Part shown: positions 47,150-55,688 of the stretch, one piece after another
Position numbering within the stretch: position 1 is the stretch's first letter
Layout: each line of letters begins with the position of its first letter
Source: Streptomyces sp. NBC_01460
GTDB lineage: Bacteria > Actinomycetota > Actinomycetes > Streptomycetales > Streptomycetaceae
Assembly: GCF_036227405.1 (NCBI RefSeq)
Contig: NZ_CP109473.1
Coordinates: 7,564,001 to 7,628,000, forward strand
Reading direction: 5' to 3'
Length of the DNA stretch: 64,000 nucleotides
The notes under the pieces: model-generated
The model's input: only the letters and a program-made list of their open reading frames with translations
What the model was told of the DNA's origin: nothing
Database searches by the model: none
Position numbers and translations under genes: made by a program

Positions 47150-49594
47150 CTACCTCAGCCGGACCGTCGTTTTCTGGGTGCTCCCTGCCGTCGCCGCGAG
47201 GTCGCCGAAGGTGAGTTCCAGCGTGGAACCGGTGGTGGAGCCGGTCAGCGGGCCCGGCTTGGTGACGACCGAGCGGACGGCACGGTCCCAGGTGATCCTG
47301 ACGTTCTTCTGCTGCCGCGTCGGATCGCTGACACAGACGACCGCGGTGCCGTCGCGCCGTTCCCTCACCAGCACGGAGACCGGAGCGCTTGCGGAGAGGC
47401 GCCCGAAGCGGCCCGGGGCCCAGAAGTTGGCCGCGGTGATCCCGAGCGCCGGGATCCGCACCCCGTGGACGCCCGCGGTGTGCGTGGAGGCGGTCAGCCA
47501 GCGTTCCAGGGAGGCCGCGCGCCGCGCGGTGGAGGAGGCGGAGGCCCCCGGGAGGAGGACGTAGGCGTATCCCTCGTCGACCGGATCGGTGCCGTGGTCG
47601 AACCAGAGTGTGGTGTACCGGCTGGTGATCGCGGCCGTCGACCCCGAGGCGCTGTTGATGTCGTGCCAGGCGCCCGTGCGCTCCTCCCGCAGCGCGCTCA
47701 GGGTCCCGCGGTCCGGGAAGACGTAGCCGCCGTGCCCGGCGATGTGCGCCCATCCCGCGCGGGGGATGCGCGCCGACCAGGGGAATCCCGTCGGCTGCCG
47801 ACGGCCGTCGACCGTGAGGGCGCCGGTGCCGCTCACCCCGAGGTGCCGGTTCTCCACGACGGTCTCGACGGCGGTCCCGTCGGCGGCGCTGATGCCGGAC
47901 CCGAGGCAGATCACGGCGTCATCGGCGAAGAACCACGACTTCAGGGCCTCCAGGCTGGAGGACAGCCCCTTCAGCTGCTGTCCCAGCATCATGTACGTGC
48001 CGTCACCCGTGCCGCCGACGAAGTCCACGTCCGGGCGGGCGGCTCCCCAGATCCCGCCCTCGCCGTCGGCCAGGCGCTTGGCCGACGCGGTGGTGCCGGG
48101 GAGCCTGTAGGGGTCGACGGTCGGCCAGAACCGGTCGGAGTACTGGTCGTCGGTGAAGTCACCGCCCCACCAGTAGAGCATCCCGGATCCGGTGTGCCAG
48201 CCGCGCAGGTTCTCCCCGTTCCCGTTCTCGTAGTGGGTGATCCGACGGGAGGCCATCGAGACCGAGGCGACCCAGTCGGACCGGCGGTGCACGGCCCGGT
48301 CCATGGCGGGGAAGACCAGGGCGCCGTCCGGCTGCGTCAGCGGGGAGACGGTGCTGTCGTCCAGTACGCCGTTGAGCAGGGAGAGTTTGGCGACCGAGAG
48401 CATGGGGTCCGTGACCGGCGAACGGTAGGAGCCGCGCTGGATCCACCCGCGTACCAGACCACGCCAGCGCCGGTTCTCCTCGTCGCTCGCGGCCTGGCCG
48501 AGAGCGACGACGGAGGCCATGATCGCGTGGCCGCGGAGCTGGTCGTCGTTCTGGCCGGCGGCACTGCCGGGCTCCAGCCCGCGTGCTATCGCCCGGCCGG
48601 AGACCCCGTCCATGAACAGCCCGTTGTGCAGGAACGGCGCGTAGGCCGCTTCCACGGCGTCGAAGATGATCTGGCGGCCGCTGTCGGTGATCTCCCAGGC
48701 GGAACCGCTCAGCAGGGCGAGCAGCTTGCTCAGCCCGTCGAGGAGGACCGCTCCGTAGGAGCCGGTGTACGGCACGAAGGTGTGCTGGATGACCGAGCCG
48801 TCGGCGTACAGACCGTCACCGCTGGTGACGTACGGGAAGACCGGGGCGACGGCGCTCGCGGCGAGTGCGACCTTCCCCGCCTCCTCGCCCAGGATGCCGC
48901 GGATCGCCAGCACCCGGCAGAGGTCGATGCGGTTGGCCCCGGTCGACGTCCCCGTGTAGGAGGCGACCACGCTGTCCGGGACGAACGCGTCGACGGCGCG
49001 GCAGTAGGCGGCGATCTGACCGGCGGTGAGCTCGTCGCGCACCAGCAGGGCCGTGTCCAGCAGCGCCTGGGGGCCGCCGATCTGCCAGTTGTACCAGTTG
49101 CCGTACCTCTTCTGCCCCTCGTTGTAGATCCGGGCGTACATGTGGTCCAGTCCCGCCACGATCTTGGTGGCGACGGCGGGGTCCCCGGTGATGCCCGTAC
49201 CCGGCTGGGACCACGCCTCGGCCATCGCGTACAGCCGCTGGTAGCTGGTCTGGATCCTGGACGAGTAGGTGTACGACTCGGTGTCGAGGTCGGGATCCGG
49301 ATCGGCCCAGACCGCGTCGGGGAAGAGGGAGCCGTCGGCCGGGGCCATCTGCTCCGCGTAGGCGGAGGCCTGGGCGCCCAGCGCGGCCAGCTTGGTGCTG
49401 AACGGTTCGGCCGTCGGTCTGAAGTCCTTGCCGAGCAGCAGCGAACGCCATGTGGCGCGCAGCGCCGCGAAGTCGGCGGCGGACGAGGAGCCTTCGGCAG
49501 CGACGGCGTTCGCGTGGCTCGCTCCGGCGAGGCCGACGGCGGTGGCGGCGCCTGAGATCTGCACGAACATGCGACGGGAAAGCGAGGACGGCAT
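47150..49594 (-). CDS. Secreted polysaccharide lyase family 8 (hyaluronate/chondroitin/xanthan lyase type)
   Basis: An 814-aa protein with a Tat-like signal peptide (SRRMFVQISGAATAVGLAGASHANA). The alpha/alpha toroid contains NWYNWQIGGPQALLD (166-180). Asn221, His271 and Tyr280 have the same spacing (50 and 9 residues) as the catalytic Asn-His-Tyr of PL8 enzymes. Beta-sandwich domains follow. PL8 cleaves uronic-acid polysaccharides by beta-elimination; hyaluronan, chondroitin or xanthan cannot be told apart here. GGAGG precedes the ATG. TGTTCG/CGAACA motifs lie upstream. Confidence 0.92.
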   Translation of the reverse strand: MPSSLSRRMFVQISGAATAVGLAGASHANAVAAEGSSSAADFAALRATWRSLLLGKDFRPTAEPFSTKLAALGAQASAYAEQMAPADGSLFPDAVWADPDPDLDTESYTYSSRIQTSYQRLYAMAEAWSQPGTGITGDPAVATKIVAGLDHMYARIYNEGQKRYGNWYNWQIGGPQALLDTALLVRDELTAGQIAAYCRAVDAFVPDSVVASYTGTSTGANRIDLCRVLAIRGILGEEAGKVALAASAVAPVFPYVTSGDGLYADGSVIQHTFVPYTGSYGAVLLDGLSKLLALLSGSAWEITDSGRQIIFDAVEAAYAPFLHNGLFMDGVSGRAIARGLEPGSAAGQNDDQLRGHAIMASVVALGQAASDEENRRWRGLVRGWIQRGSYRSPVTDPMLSVAKLSLLNGVLDDSTVSPLTQPDGALVFPAMDRAVHRRSDWVASVSMASRRITHYENGNGENLRGWHTGSGMLYWWGGDFTDDQYSDRFWPTVDPYRLPGTTASAKRLADGEGGIWGAARPDVDFVGGTGDGTYMMLGQQLKGLSSSLEALKSWFFADDAVICLGSGISAADGTAVETVVENRHLGVSGTGALTVDGRRQPTGFPWSARIPRAGWAHIAGHGGYVFPDRGTLSALREERTGAWHDINSASGSTAAITSRYTTLWFDHGTDPVDEGYAYVLLPGASASSTARRAASLERWLTASTHTAGVHGVRIPALGITAANFWAPGRFGRLSASAPVSVLVRERRDGTAVVCVSDPTRQQKNVRITWDRAVRSVVTKPGPLTGSTTGSTLELTFGDLAATAGSTQKTTVRLR

Positions 49595-49692
49595 GGTGCC
49601 TCCGAGCCCGGGAGATCAACGGTGGGTCCCTTGAACGACTCGTTCCACGCGCTCGCGAGGACGAGGTGTTCAAGAGCGACACGTTTCTAGCA

Positions 49693-49711
49693 TGTTCGAT
49701 CGAAACGAACA
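49693..49711. promoter_or_regulatory. TGTTCG-N7-CGAACA dyad upstream of the PL8 gene
   Basis: TGTTCG (49693-49698) faces CGAACA (49706-49711). TTCGATCGAA within it is itself a perfect palindrome. Another CGAACA follows at 49737-49742, and GCATCG-TG-CGATGC is at 49714-49727. The block lies about 100-150 bp before the PL8 start and resembles the motifs at 43978 and 47110. Confidence 0.5.
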
Positions 49712-49768
49712 ATGCATCGTGCGATGCGAAAGGAAACGAACATCGCCAGGTCGGTCCACATCGCCAGG

Positions 49769-50515
49769 TCAGTCCACATCGCCGTAGGCGGTTCCGAGCT
49801 TGAGGCCGCCTACCCGGTTGACGATCTCGGTGGTGGTGTTGTCGCGGTCGTAGGCGCCCCATTTGGGCTCGTTGGCGGAGTCCCATGTGCGGCCCGTGTA
49901 CCGGGTGGTGCCGTCGGAGAACGTCTGCCGGACTCCGTTGTAGTACAACTCCACCCAGCCGGTGGCCGCTGACGCGGAGGTGTGGATCCCGACAGCCACC
50001 CGGTTCCAGGTGAAGGCTTCGACCGGCTCCGACCATATGGTCTTCCAGCCCTCACCCGGCCCTACGTAGACGAGCCTGACCAGGCCGTCGCCCACGGTCA
50101 TCAACAGGGGGTAGTTCTGGGTGGCGTTCGGATACGACTTCCACTGCCACGGGACCCAGTCGGAGCCGGCCGGCACGACGGAGAACTTCTGTTCCCAGCC
50201 GAGCCAGTACGTCCGGTCGGCCGCGAACGGGTAGCGGGAGCCGTCCACCTTGATCCCGCGGGACTCGCAACGGTAGACGCCGACCGCCTTCGTGTAGCGG
50301 AACACGGTGCCGTGCCCGTCGTCCTGCGCGGCGGTGACCAGACTGCCGGGTGCGGCGCATTCGGTGCTGCCGAACACCGCGGTGCCCTGCGATGCCGCGC
50401 CGTCCCACACCACGGCGGCCTGCGCCGACCAGGGGGTGAGCAGCATCAGGGCGGCGACGGCTGACGGAACGGCGAGCAAAGGGGTTCGGGCAATCCTGCG
50501 GCCATGGGCTGACAC
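49769..50515 (-). CDS. Secreted polysaccharide lyase-like protein (heparin lyase I-like jelly roll)
   Basis: A 248-aa protein with a signal peptide (LLAVPSAVAALMLLTPWSAQAA) and a beta jelly-roll domain. The segments RTYWLGWEQKFSV, WVPWQWKSYP and the C-terminal NEPKWGAYDRDNTTTEIVNRVGGLKLG resemble the polysaccharide lyase domain found in heparin lyase I-like and glucuronan lyase-like proteins of Streptomyces. It probably acts with the PL8 enzyme on an extracellular uronic-acid glycan. The exact family number and substrate are uncertain. Confidence 0.75.
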   Translation of the reverse strand: MSAHGRRIARTPLLAVPSAVAALMLLTPWSAQAAVVWDGAASQGTAVFGSTECAAPGSLVTAAQDDGHGTVFRYTKAVGVYRCESRGIKVDGSRYPFAADRTYWLGWEQKFSVVPAGSDWVPWQWKSYPNATQNYPLLMTVGDGLVRLVYVGPGEGWKTIWSEPVEAFTWNRVAVGIHTSASAATGWVELYYNGVRQTFSDGTTRYTGRTWDSANEPKWGAYDRDNTTTEIVNRVGGLKLGTAYGDVD

Positions 50516-50797
50516 GAGATCTCCAGGAGTGAAGTTCCGGTGGGCTTCGGACAGTTGAGCTTTCTATCAGAGGCGATCGAACAGCTCAACAGTCTGGCCG
50601 TCTCTGATCGATCGAGCATGAACTGATCGATCACGGGTCAGGTCCGCCGTGCGACGCGGAGGAACCCGGGTGGCCGAAGAGCAACGACGCTCCGGCGTCC
50701 AGGGCGACGGCCCCCGCCACCCGACGTGTGTCCTGGGGGAGGCGTCGGACGGGGCCCGCCGCACGCCCTTCCGCCCGGAGGCGGCGAGGCGCGGCGG
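50516..50797 (-). promoter_or_regulatory. Upstream region of the secreted lyase-like gene with dyads
   Basis: TGATCGATC (50605-50613) faces GATCGATCA (50625-50633), giving 9-bp arms around an 11-bp spacer. ATCAGAG and CTCTGAT form a wider pair nearby. The site lies about 90-120 bp before the lyase-like gene. It differs from the TGTTCG motif, so this gene may have its own regulator. The rest of the 282-bp gap holds no visible gene. Confidence 0.45.
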
Positions 50798-51415
50798 TCA
50801 GAGACCGGCGAGCAGGCTGTCGAGCGGGGCGGGCACCCGGCCGGGGCCGAGCGCCTCGACGAGGACATGGCCGTACCGGATCTTGCGCCCCTTCTTCGTG
50901 CCGAGGAAGCGCCGCAACTGCTGCTGGGGTGCGCGGCCCTGCTGCGCGGGCTGGTTCAGGAAGGTCTGCAGGGGGCGCAGATCTCCCTCCTCCCGGACGA
51001 GCTCCTTCACCCGGGTCACGCCCAGCGCGCGGATGAGCTCGTCCTCCAGATCCGCCGCGCAGACGAAGAAGCCCTGCGACGGCGCACCGGCCCGCTCCAG
51101 GCCGCGGGCGAACCAGCCCCATTCGTTCTCGTCGCACAGCCCCGTGAGGCCGAGGTCCAGGCCGGGCGGTCCGAGGAGGCGGGCGTAGCGCCCGATGTTC
51201 ATCGCCCCGCCCATCGGCAGGACGCAGACCCCTTCGGCCGTCAGATCCCGGCCGTGCGCCGCGGCCAGCGCGTCGACAGCGGCGACGTCGCTCGGGCCTT
51301 CGAGCAGGACCGCGGTCCGGACGGGCAGCCTCGCGGCCAGTCCCCGCGCGGCGTCATCGGGCCCACCGGCCGCCCACGCCGTGACCGCCTCCCGGAACGC
51401 ACTCATGTCAGACAC
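50798..51415 (-). CDS. Stand-alone TOPRIM domain protein (OLD-like)
   Basis: A 205-aa protein. The TOPRIM core has Glu39 in VLLEGPSDVAAVDAL and an acidic Asp95-Glu96 cluster in GLCDENEWGWF, the metal-binding pattern of TOPRIM nucleases and topoisomerases. It resembles the C-terminal half of OLD-family nucleases but has no ATPase domain, and none is encoded beside it. The C-terminal region is helical and basic (RRFLGTKKGRKIRYGHVLVEAL). GTG at 51415 or ATG at 51406 may be the start. Function unknown; DNA repair or defence is possible. Confidence 0.7.
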   Translation of the reverse strand: MSDMSAFREAVTAWAAGGPDDAARGLAARLPVRTAVLLEGPSDVAAVDALAAAHGRDLTAEGVCVLPMGGAMNIGRYARLLGPPGLDLGLTGLCDENEWGWFARGLERAGAPSQGFFVCAADLEDELIRALGVTRVKELVREEGDLRPLQTFLNQPAQQGRAPQQQLRRFLGTKKGRKIRYGHVLVEALGPGRVPAPLDSLLAGL

Positions 51416-51472
51416 GGGACGAGTCTCCGCGCATCCCGGCCGCCGCGCCAGGGAATATCAGCCGCCCGGCGG

Positions 51473-51513
51473 CCGTCCGGCGTCCCGTCCGGTCAGGACG
51501 GGCCGCCGGACGG
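51473..51513 (-). terminator. Strong terminator hairpin after the adenine deaminase gene
   Basis: The stem from 51473-51490 to 51496-51513 has 17 paired bases with one internal mismatch, around a 5-nt loop (GGTCA). It lies 25 bp past the adenine deaminase stop and separates the purine operon from the TOPRIM gene. Confidence 0.7.
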
Positions 51514-51537
51514 GGCGGTCCAGGGAGGCGCCGGCTG

Positions 51538-53235
51538 TCAGTGGCACCCGTCCAGGACCTGCGCCGTCCAGTCGCGGGCGAGGACGTCCACCAGCCCGAG
51601 ATCGGTGATCTTCATGGTGGGGGAGACGGCCAGGGTGAGCGTCGAGACGCTCATGAACGGGTTGCGGTGCCGCCAGCCCCACGCGCCGAGTTCCTCCCGC
51701 ACCCGGCGGGAGGCGTCGGCGACCTCGACCGCCGGAGCCGTCGACATGACACCACCGACGGCCAGCGGCAGGCGGGCGGTGACCGCGCCGTCACGGGCGA
51801 CGGCCACACCCCCGTCGTCGTCCAGCACGGCCCCGGCGGCGGCCCGCATCGAGCGCCGCGTGGTGCCGAGGGTGACGAGGTTGTGGCTGTCGTGGGCGTA
51901 CGTGGTGGTGACCGCGCCGTCGCCGAGGTCCATCCCGGTCAGCGGCACGCAGGCCGTGTGGTCGCGGCCGTGCCGGTTACGCACCCAGCACAGTGCGGTC
52001 CGCCCCTCCCAGGCCACCTCGCCGCCGGTGACGTCGAGTTCGATCTCGGCGGGCACGGTGTAGGTGTCGACCGGATTGACGCGCAGCGCGCGGAAGCGGT
52101 GCCGCCCGTCGGGCAGGTCCACCCGCCACCTGTACTCGTCCTCCGGGATTCCCGGCACGTGCACGGAGCCGGCGAACGGGTGGTCGCCCGGATGCGGTTC
52201 CTCGTACACCGGCTGTCCGCCGGTCGCGACGAGCCGGCCGCCCGCGAGGACCGAATCCACGGCGAAGTCCTCCAGCGGCCCTTCGAGCAGCACGAGGTCG
52301 GCGCGCTTGCCCGGTGCGACGACGCCCCGGTCGGGCAGCCGCAGCCGTTGGGCGGGCGTCCAGGTCAGCGCGCGCAGCGTGTCGAGCGCGGGCAGTCCGG
52401 CCGCCACGGCCGTACGGGCGATGTGGTCCAGGTGCCCCTCGGCGGTGATGTGGTCGGCGGCCAGGTCGTCGGTGACGAGGCAGACGGGCGGCAGCTGCGG
52501 CAGGGCGGTGAGGGCCCGCACGACCTCGGGCTCCAGGCACTTCTCCTGGAGCATGACGGTCATGCCGAGACGGGCCTTCTCGACCACGACCTCGGGCGTG
52601 TTCTTGGTGTGGTCGGAGTCGATGCCGGTGGCCATGTACCGGCTGAGCTCCTCGCCGGCCAGGCCGGGGCAGTGCCCGTCGAGGATCGCGCCCTGCTCCC
52701 GGGCGGTCGCGATGATGGAGTGCATCCGCTCGTCGCCGGAGACCACCGCGCGGTAGTCCATGACCTCCGCGAGCGCCCGCACGCCGTCCCAGCGCAGCAG
52801 TTCGTCCACATCGGCGGCGTCCAGATGGGCGCCGGAGTGCTCGAACCCGGCGAGTGCGGGTACGCACGACGGCACGCCCCACAGCTGCGTCTGCGGGGTG
52901 GACCGCCCGGCCTCGATCATCCATCGCATCGCCGCGCGCCCGGCGACGTTGACGATCTCGTGCGGGTCCGCGAGCACGGTGGTGGTGCCGCGCGGCAGCG
53001 TCAGCCACGCGAACGCGGCCGGGGTGAGGAAGGAGCTCTCGACGTGCATGTGCGCGTCGAGGAACCCCGGGACGATCAGCCGTCCGGTGGCATCGATCAG
53101 GCGGGCGGCCTCGCCCCCGGTACCCGGCGGAACCACCCCGCTGATGACCTCGCCGGTGACGAGGACGTCAGCGGCGAAGACCTCGCCGGTGAAGACGGAG
53201 ACGACACTGCCCCCGAAGATGCGGACGTCGTGCAC
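51538..53235 (-). CDS. ade: Adenine deaminase
   Basis: A protein of about 565 aa of the Ade family, which converts adenine to hypoxanthine and ammonia using a binuclear metal site. The metal motif DAHMHVESS follows PGFL near the N-terminus. Further family motifs are DPHEIVNVAG, DGHCPGL, CLVTDDLAADHI and the C-terminal YAHDSHNLVTLGT segment. The GTG at 53235 lies 12 bp past the permease stop and is the best start candidate. With the NCS2 permease it forms a purine uptake and salvage operon. Confidence 0.93.
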   Translation of the reverse strand: MHDVRIFGGSVVSVFTGEVFAADVLVTGEVISGVVPPGTGGEAARLIDATGRLIVPGFLDAHMHVESSFLTPAAFAWLTLPRGTTTVLADPHEIVNVAGRAAMRWMIEAGRSTPQTQLWGVPSCVPALAGFEHSGAHLDAADVDELLRWDGVRALAEVMDYRAVVSGDERMHSIIATAREQGAILDGHCPGLAGEELSRYMATGIDSDHTKNTPEVVVEKARLGMTVMLQEKCLEPEVVRALTALPQLPPVCLVTDDLAADHITAEGHLDHIARTAVAAGLPALDTLRALTWTPAQRLRLPDRGVVAPGKRADLVLLEGPLEDFAVDSVLAGGRLVATGGQPVYEEPHPGDHPFAGSVHVPGIPEDEYRWRVDLPDGRHRFRALRVNPVDTYTVPAEIELDVTGGEVAWEGRTALCWVRNRHGRDHTACVPLTGMDLGDGAVTTTYAHDSHNLVTLGTTRRSMRAAAGAVLDDDGGVAVARDGAVTARLPLAVGGVMSTAPAVEVADASRRVREELGAWGWRHRNPFMSVSTLTLAVSPTMKITDLGLVDVLARDWTAQVLDGCH

Positions 53236-53246
53236 GAGAATTCCGA

Positions 53247-54575
53247 TCAGTGGATGGAGTTGTAGAAGAAGTAGCCGAGGAAGGGCAGCAGGACCCACAT
53301 CCCGACGTGGATGTCCCTGAAGCGCCCGGCCGCGGCCTTGATCAGCACGTACGAGGTGAGACCGGCGGCGATGCCGGTGCCGAAGTTGCCCCAGAAGAGC
53401 GTGCAGGCGACGGTGAGCGCCGCGGGCAGGGCGTCGGTGACGTCGGACATGTCGACCTTGCGCAGCCCGGCGAGCATCGACAGGCCGATGAACATGAGCA
53501 CCGGAGCGGTCGCCGCCTCCGGGATCATGGTCGCTACCGGGGTGAAGAGCAGCAGCAGGGCGAACAGGCCGCCGGTGACGACCGAGGTCAGGCCCGTACG
53601 GCCGCCGCTGTCGGAGCCCGCCGCGGATTCCAGGTACGTCGTCACACTCGGGCCGCCCATGGCCGAGCCGCCGATCACGCTGACGGAGTCGACGAGGAAC
53701 GGCTTGTTGATGTCCTGCATCTGTCCCTGGTCGTCGGTGAGCCCGATCCGCTCGCCCACGGCCATCACGACTCCCGTGGTGGAGAAGAACTCGGCGGCGA
53801 AGAGGGCGAACAGGTAGGGCAGGTAGTGCGGTTCGAGCGCGCCCCACAGATCGATGTCGAACGCCACCGGGCCCATGCTCCCGGGCGCCTCGAAGAGGGA
53901 GTCGGGCACCTCGGCGACGCCGAGGGGGATCGCCGCGACGGTCAGCACCGCGATGGCGATCAGCAGCGTCCCGGGCACCTTGCGGGAGGAGAGGGCGGCG
54001 ATCAGCACCAGGCCCGCGAGGGCCAGCAGGGCGGCCGCCGATCCGAGGTCACCGAGCTCGAGCCCCTTCCTGCCCACACCGATGAGCCCGGCCGAGCGGA
54101 AACCCAGCATCGCGATGTACAGGCCGATGGCGGGCCCGATCGCCAGCCGTACGCAGTCCGGGATGATGCGGGTGACGAGTTGGCGGATGCCGAGCAGGGT
54201 CAGCACCAGGAACGCCACACCGGACCAGAAGACCATGCCCATGGCCACCGGGTACGGCACCTTCTCCTGCCCGATGAGGGTGACCGCCACCAGCGCCACT
54301 CCGCCGAGCCCGGGCGCCAGGACGAACGGCAGGTTGGCGTAGAGCCCCATGAAGAGGGTCGCGAGCACCACCGTCACGATCACCCCGGTGGTGGCCGCCG
54401 CGTGCGGCACCCCGGCGCCCGCGAGCATGCCGGGCACCACGACGACCACGTAGGCCGAGGCGAGGAACATGCTCACACCGGCGAGCAGTTCCGTGCGGAC
54501 AGAGGTCCCCCGCTCGGTCAGCCGGAAGAACCGGTCCGCCTTCGGGACGCTCCGCGCGGTCGTATCGGTCGCCAT
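53247..54575 (-). CDS. NCS2-family purine permease (AzgA-like)
   Basis: A 442-aa membrane protein with about 12-14 helices. The N-terminal FRLTERGTSVRTELLAGVSMFLASAYVVVVVPGML and the APGLGG segment fit the AzgA-like branch of NCS2, which imports adenine, guanine or hypoxanthine by proton symport. GAGGAG precedes the ATG. It sits 12 bp upstream of adenine deaminase and is divergent from a LacI-family regulator, with a LacI-type operator between. Adenine is the most likely substrate. Confidence 0.9.
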   Translation of the reverse strand: MATDTTARSVPKADRFFRLTERGTSVRTELLAGVSMFLASAYVVVVVPGMLAGAGVPHAAATTGVIVTVVLATLFMGLYANLPFVLAPGLGGVALVAVTLIGQEKVPYPVAMGMVFWSGVAFLVLTLLGIRQLVTRIIPDCVRLAIGPAIGLYIAMLGFRSAGLIGVGRKGLELGDLGSAAALLALAGLVLIAALSSRKVPGTLLIAIAVLTVAAIPLGVAEVPDSLFEAPGSMGPVAFDIDLWGALEPHYLPYLFALFAAEFFSTTGVVMAVGERIGLTDDQGQMQDINKPFLVDSVSVIGGSAMGGPSVTTYLESAAGSDSGGRTGLTSVVTGGLFALLLLFTPVATMIPEAATAPVLMFIGLSMLAGLRKVDMSDVTDALPAALTVACTLFWGNFGTGIAAGLTSYVLIKAAAGRFRDIHVGMWVLLPFLGYFFYNSIH

Positions 54576-54591
54576 CGCCGCTCCTCATCAA

Positions 54592-54605
54592 TGCAATCGC
54601 TTGCA
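54592..54605. promoter_or_regulatory. LacI-type operator between the purine operon and its regulator
   Basis: TGCAATCGCTTGCA fits the TGCAANCGNTTGCA pattern of LacI/GalR-family operators with the central CG where the hinge helix inserts. A second, partial copy (GCATGCGTTTGCA) lies at 54607-54619. It sits 16 bp before the permease start and would control both divergent promoters. Confidence 0.75.
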
Positions 54606-54686
54606 GCATGCGTTTGCACGGTAGGGTACGGACCGGCTCAGGCAGATGTAAAGCCGCAGGGGAACGCAGCAGAGGAGGGGGCCGTG

Positions 54687-55670
54687 ATGGCGCGACTCGA
54701 GGATGTGGCCAGGGAAGCCGGGGTGTCGGCGTCCACCGTGTCCCGCGCGCTGAGCCGGCCCGACATGGTCTCCGAAGCCACCCGCGCCCGCGTGGTGGCC
54801 GTTGCCGAGACGCTCGGCTACCGCCACAACTCCGCCGCCCGCGCCCTGGTCACCGGCCGGACCGGGCTCCTCGCCTTCAGCGTCCCCTCACTGGCCAACC
54901 CGTTCTACGCCCCCGTCCTCGCCGGTGCCCAGGCGGCGGCGGAGGAGGCGGGCTGCGAGCTGATCGTGGTGGTGACCAACGGGTCGTCCGCGCGCGAGCA
55001 GGCGCTCTACGACCGCCTCGCCGAGCGCGTCGACGGCTTCGCGGCCGCCGCCCCGCTCGCGGCCGGCCCGCTGCTGACGGATGTCGCCCGCCTGCTGCCG
55101 CTGGTCACCCTCGACCGCCGTGTCCGCGGGGTCAGTTCCGTCGTGATCGACACCCCGTCGGGCCTCGGCGACCTCGGCGCCCACCTGTCCGGACTCGGCC
55201 ACCGCCGGATCGCCTACCTGGGCGGGCCCGAAGGCTCCTGGCTCGACCCGCGGCGGCTGCGCGGACTGCGCGAGGCCGCCACCGACTGCGAGGTACGGGC
55301 GCTCGGCCCTTACCCGCCGGAGTTCGAAGCCGGCGTCCGCGCCGCCGAGGCGGTCCTCGACTCCGGCTGCACGGCGGTCGTCGCGTACAGCAGCACGCTG
55401 CTCCTCGGCCTGCTGCACCGCATGACCATGCTGGGCGTGACAACCCCCGGGGACATCAGCCTGGCCTGCGCGGACGACCTCTCCGCGGCGGGGCTCGCGA
55501 TGCCGGACGTCACGGCGCTGCGCGTACCGGCCGCGGAGGCGGGACGGCGCGCGGTGGAGCGCCTCCTGCACCTGGTCTCCAGCGGGGCCGAAGGGGCCGG
55601 CCACCAACTGCTGCCCGTCGAGCTGCGCGCCCGGGCGTCGACGGGGCGGCTGCCGCGCCCGCGGGGCTGA
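54687..55670 (+). CDS. LacI-family transcriptional regulator
   Basis: A 327-aa regulator. Residues 1-55 hold the LacI HTH and hinge (ARLEDVAREAGVSASTVSRALSRPDMVSEATRARVVAVAETLGYRHNSAARALVTGRT). The remainder is the two-lobed ligand domain. AGAGGAGGGG precedes the start; GTG at 54684 immediately before the ATG is an alternative. It is divergent from the NCS2/adenine deaminase operon and shares a LacI-type operator with it, so it probably represses purine salvage. The ligand is unknown and may be a purine. Confidence 0.92.
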   Translation: MARLEDVAREAGVSASTVSRALSRPDMVSEATRARVVAVAETLGYRHNSAARALVTGRTGLLAFSVPSLANPFYAPVLAGAQAAAEEAGCELIVVVTNGSSAREQALYDRLAERVDGFAAAAPLAAGPLLTDVARLLPLVTLDRRVRGVSSVVIDTPSGLGDLGAHLSGLGHRRIAYLGGPEGSWLDPRRLRGLREAATDCEVRALGPYPPEFEAGVRAAEAVLDSGCTAVVAYSSTLLLGLLHRMTMLGVTTPGDISLACADDLSAAGLAMPDVTALRVPAAEAGRRAVERLLHLVSSGAEGAGHQLLPVELRARASTGRLPRPRG

Positions 55671-55688
55671 CAGCAGGGACCGGCGACC

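Noticed and set aside
47099..49555. Plus-strand 818-codon open frame opposite the PL8 gene
   Set aside because: It is a shadow; the minus strand shows the Tat signal and the Asn-His-Tyr catalytic spacing.
53250..54683. Upstream half of the 806-codon open frame that contains the LacI regulator
   Set aside because: It is antisense to the NCS2 permease; the real regulator starts at 54687 (or 54684) after AGAGGAGGGG.
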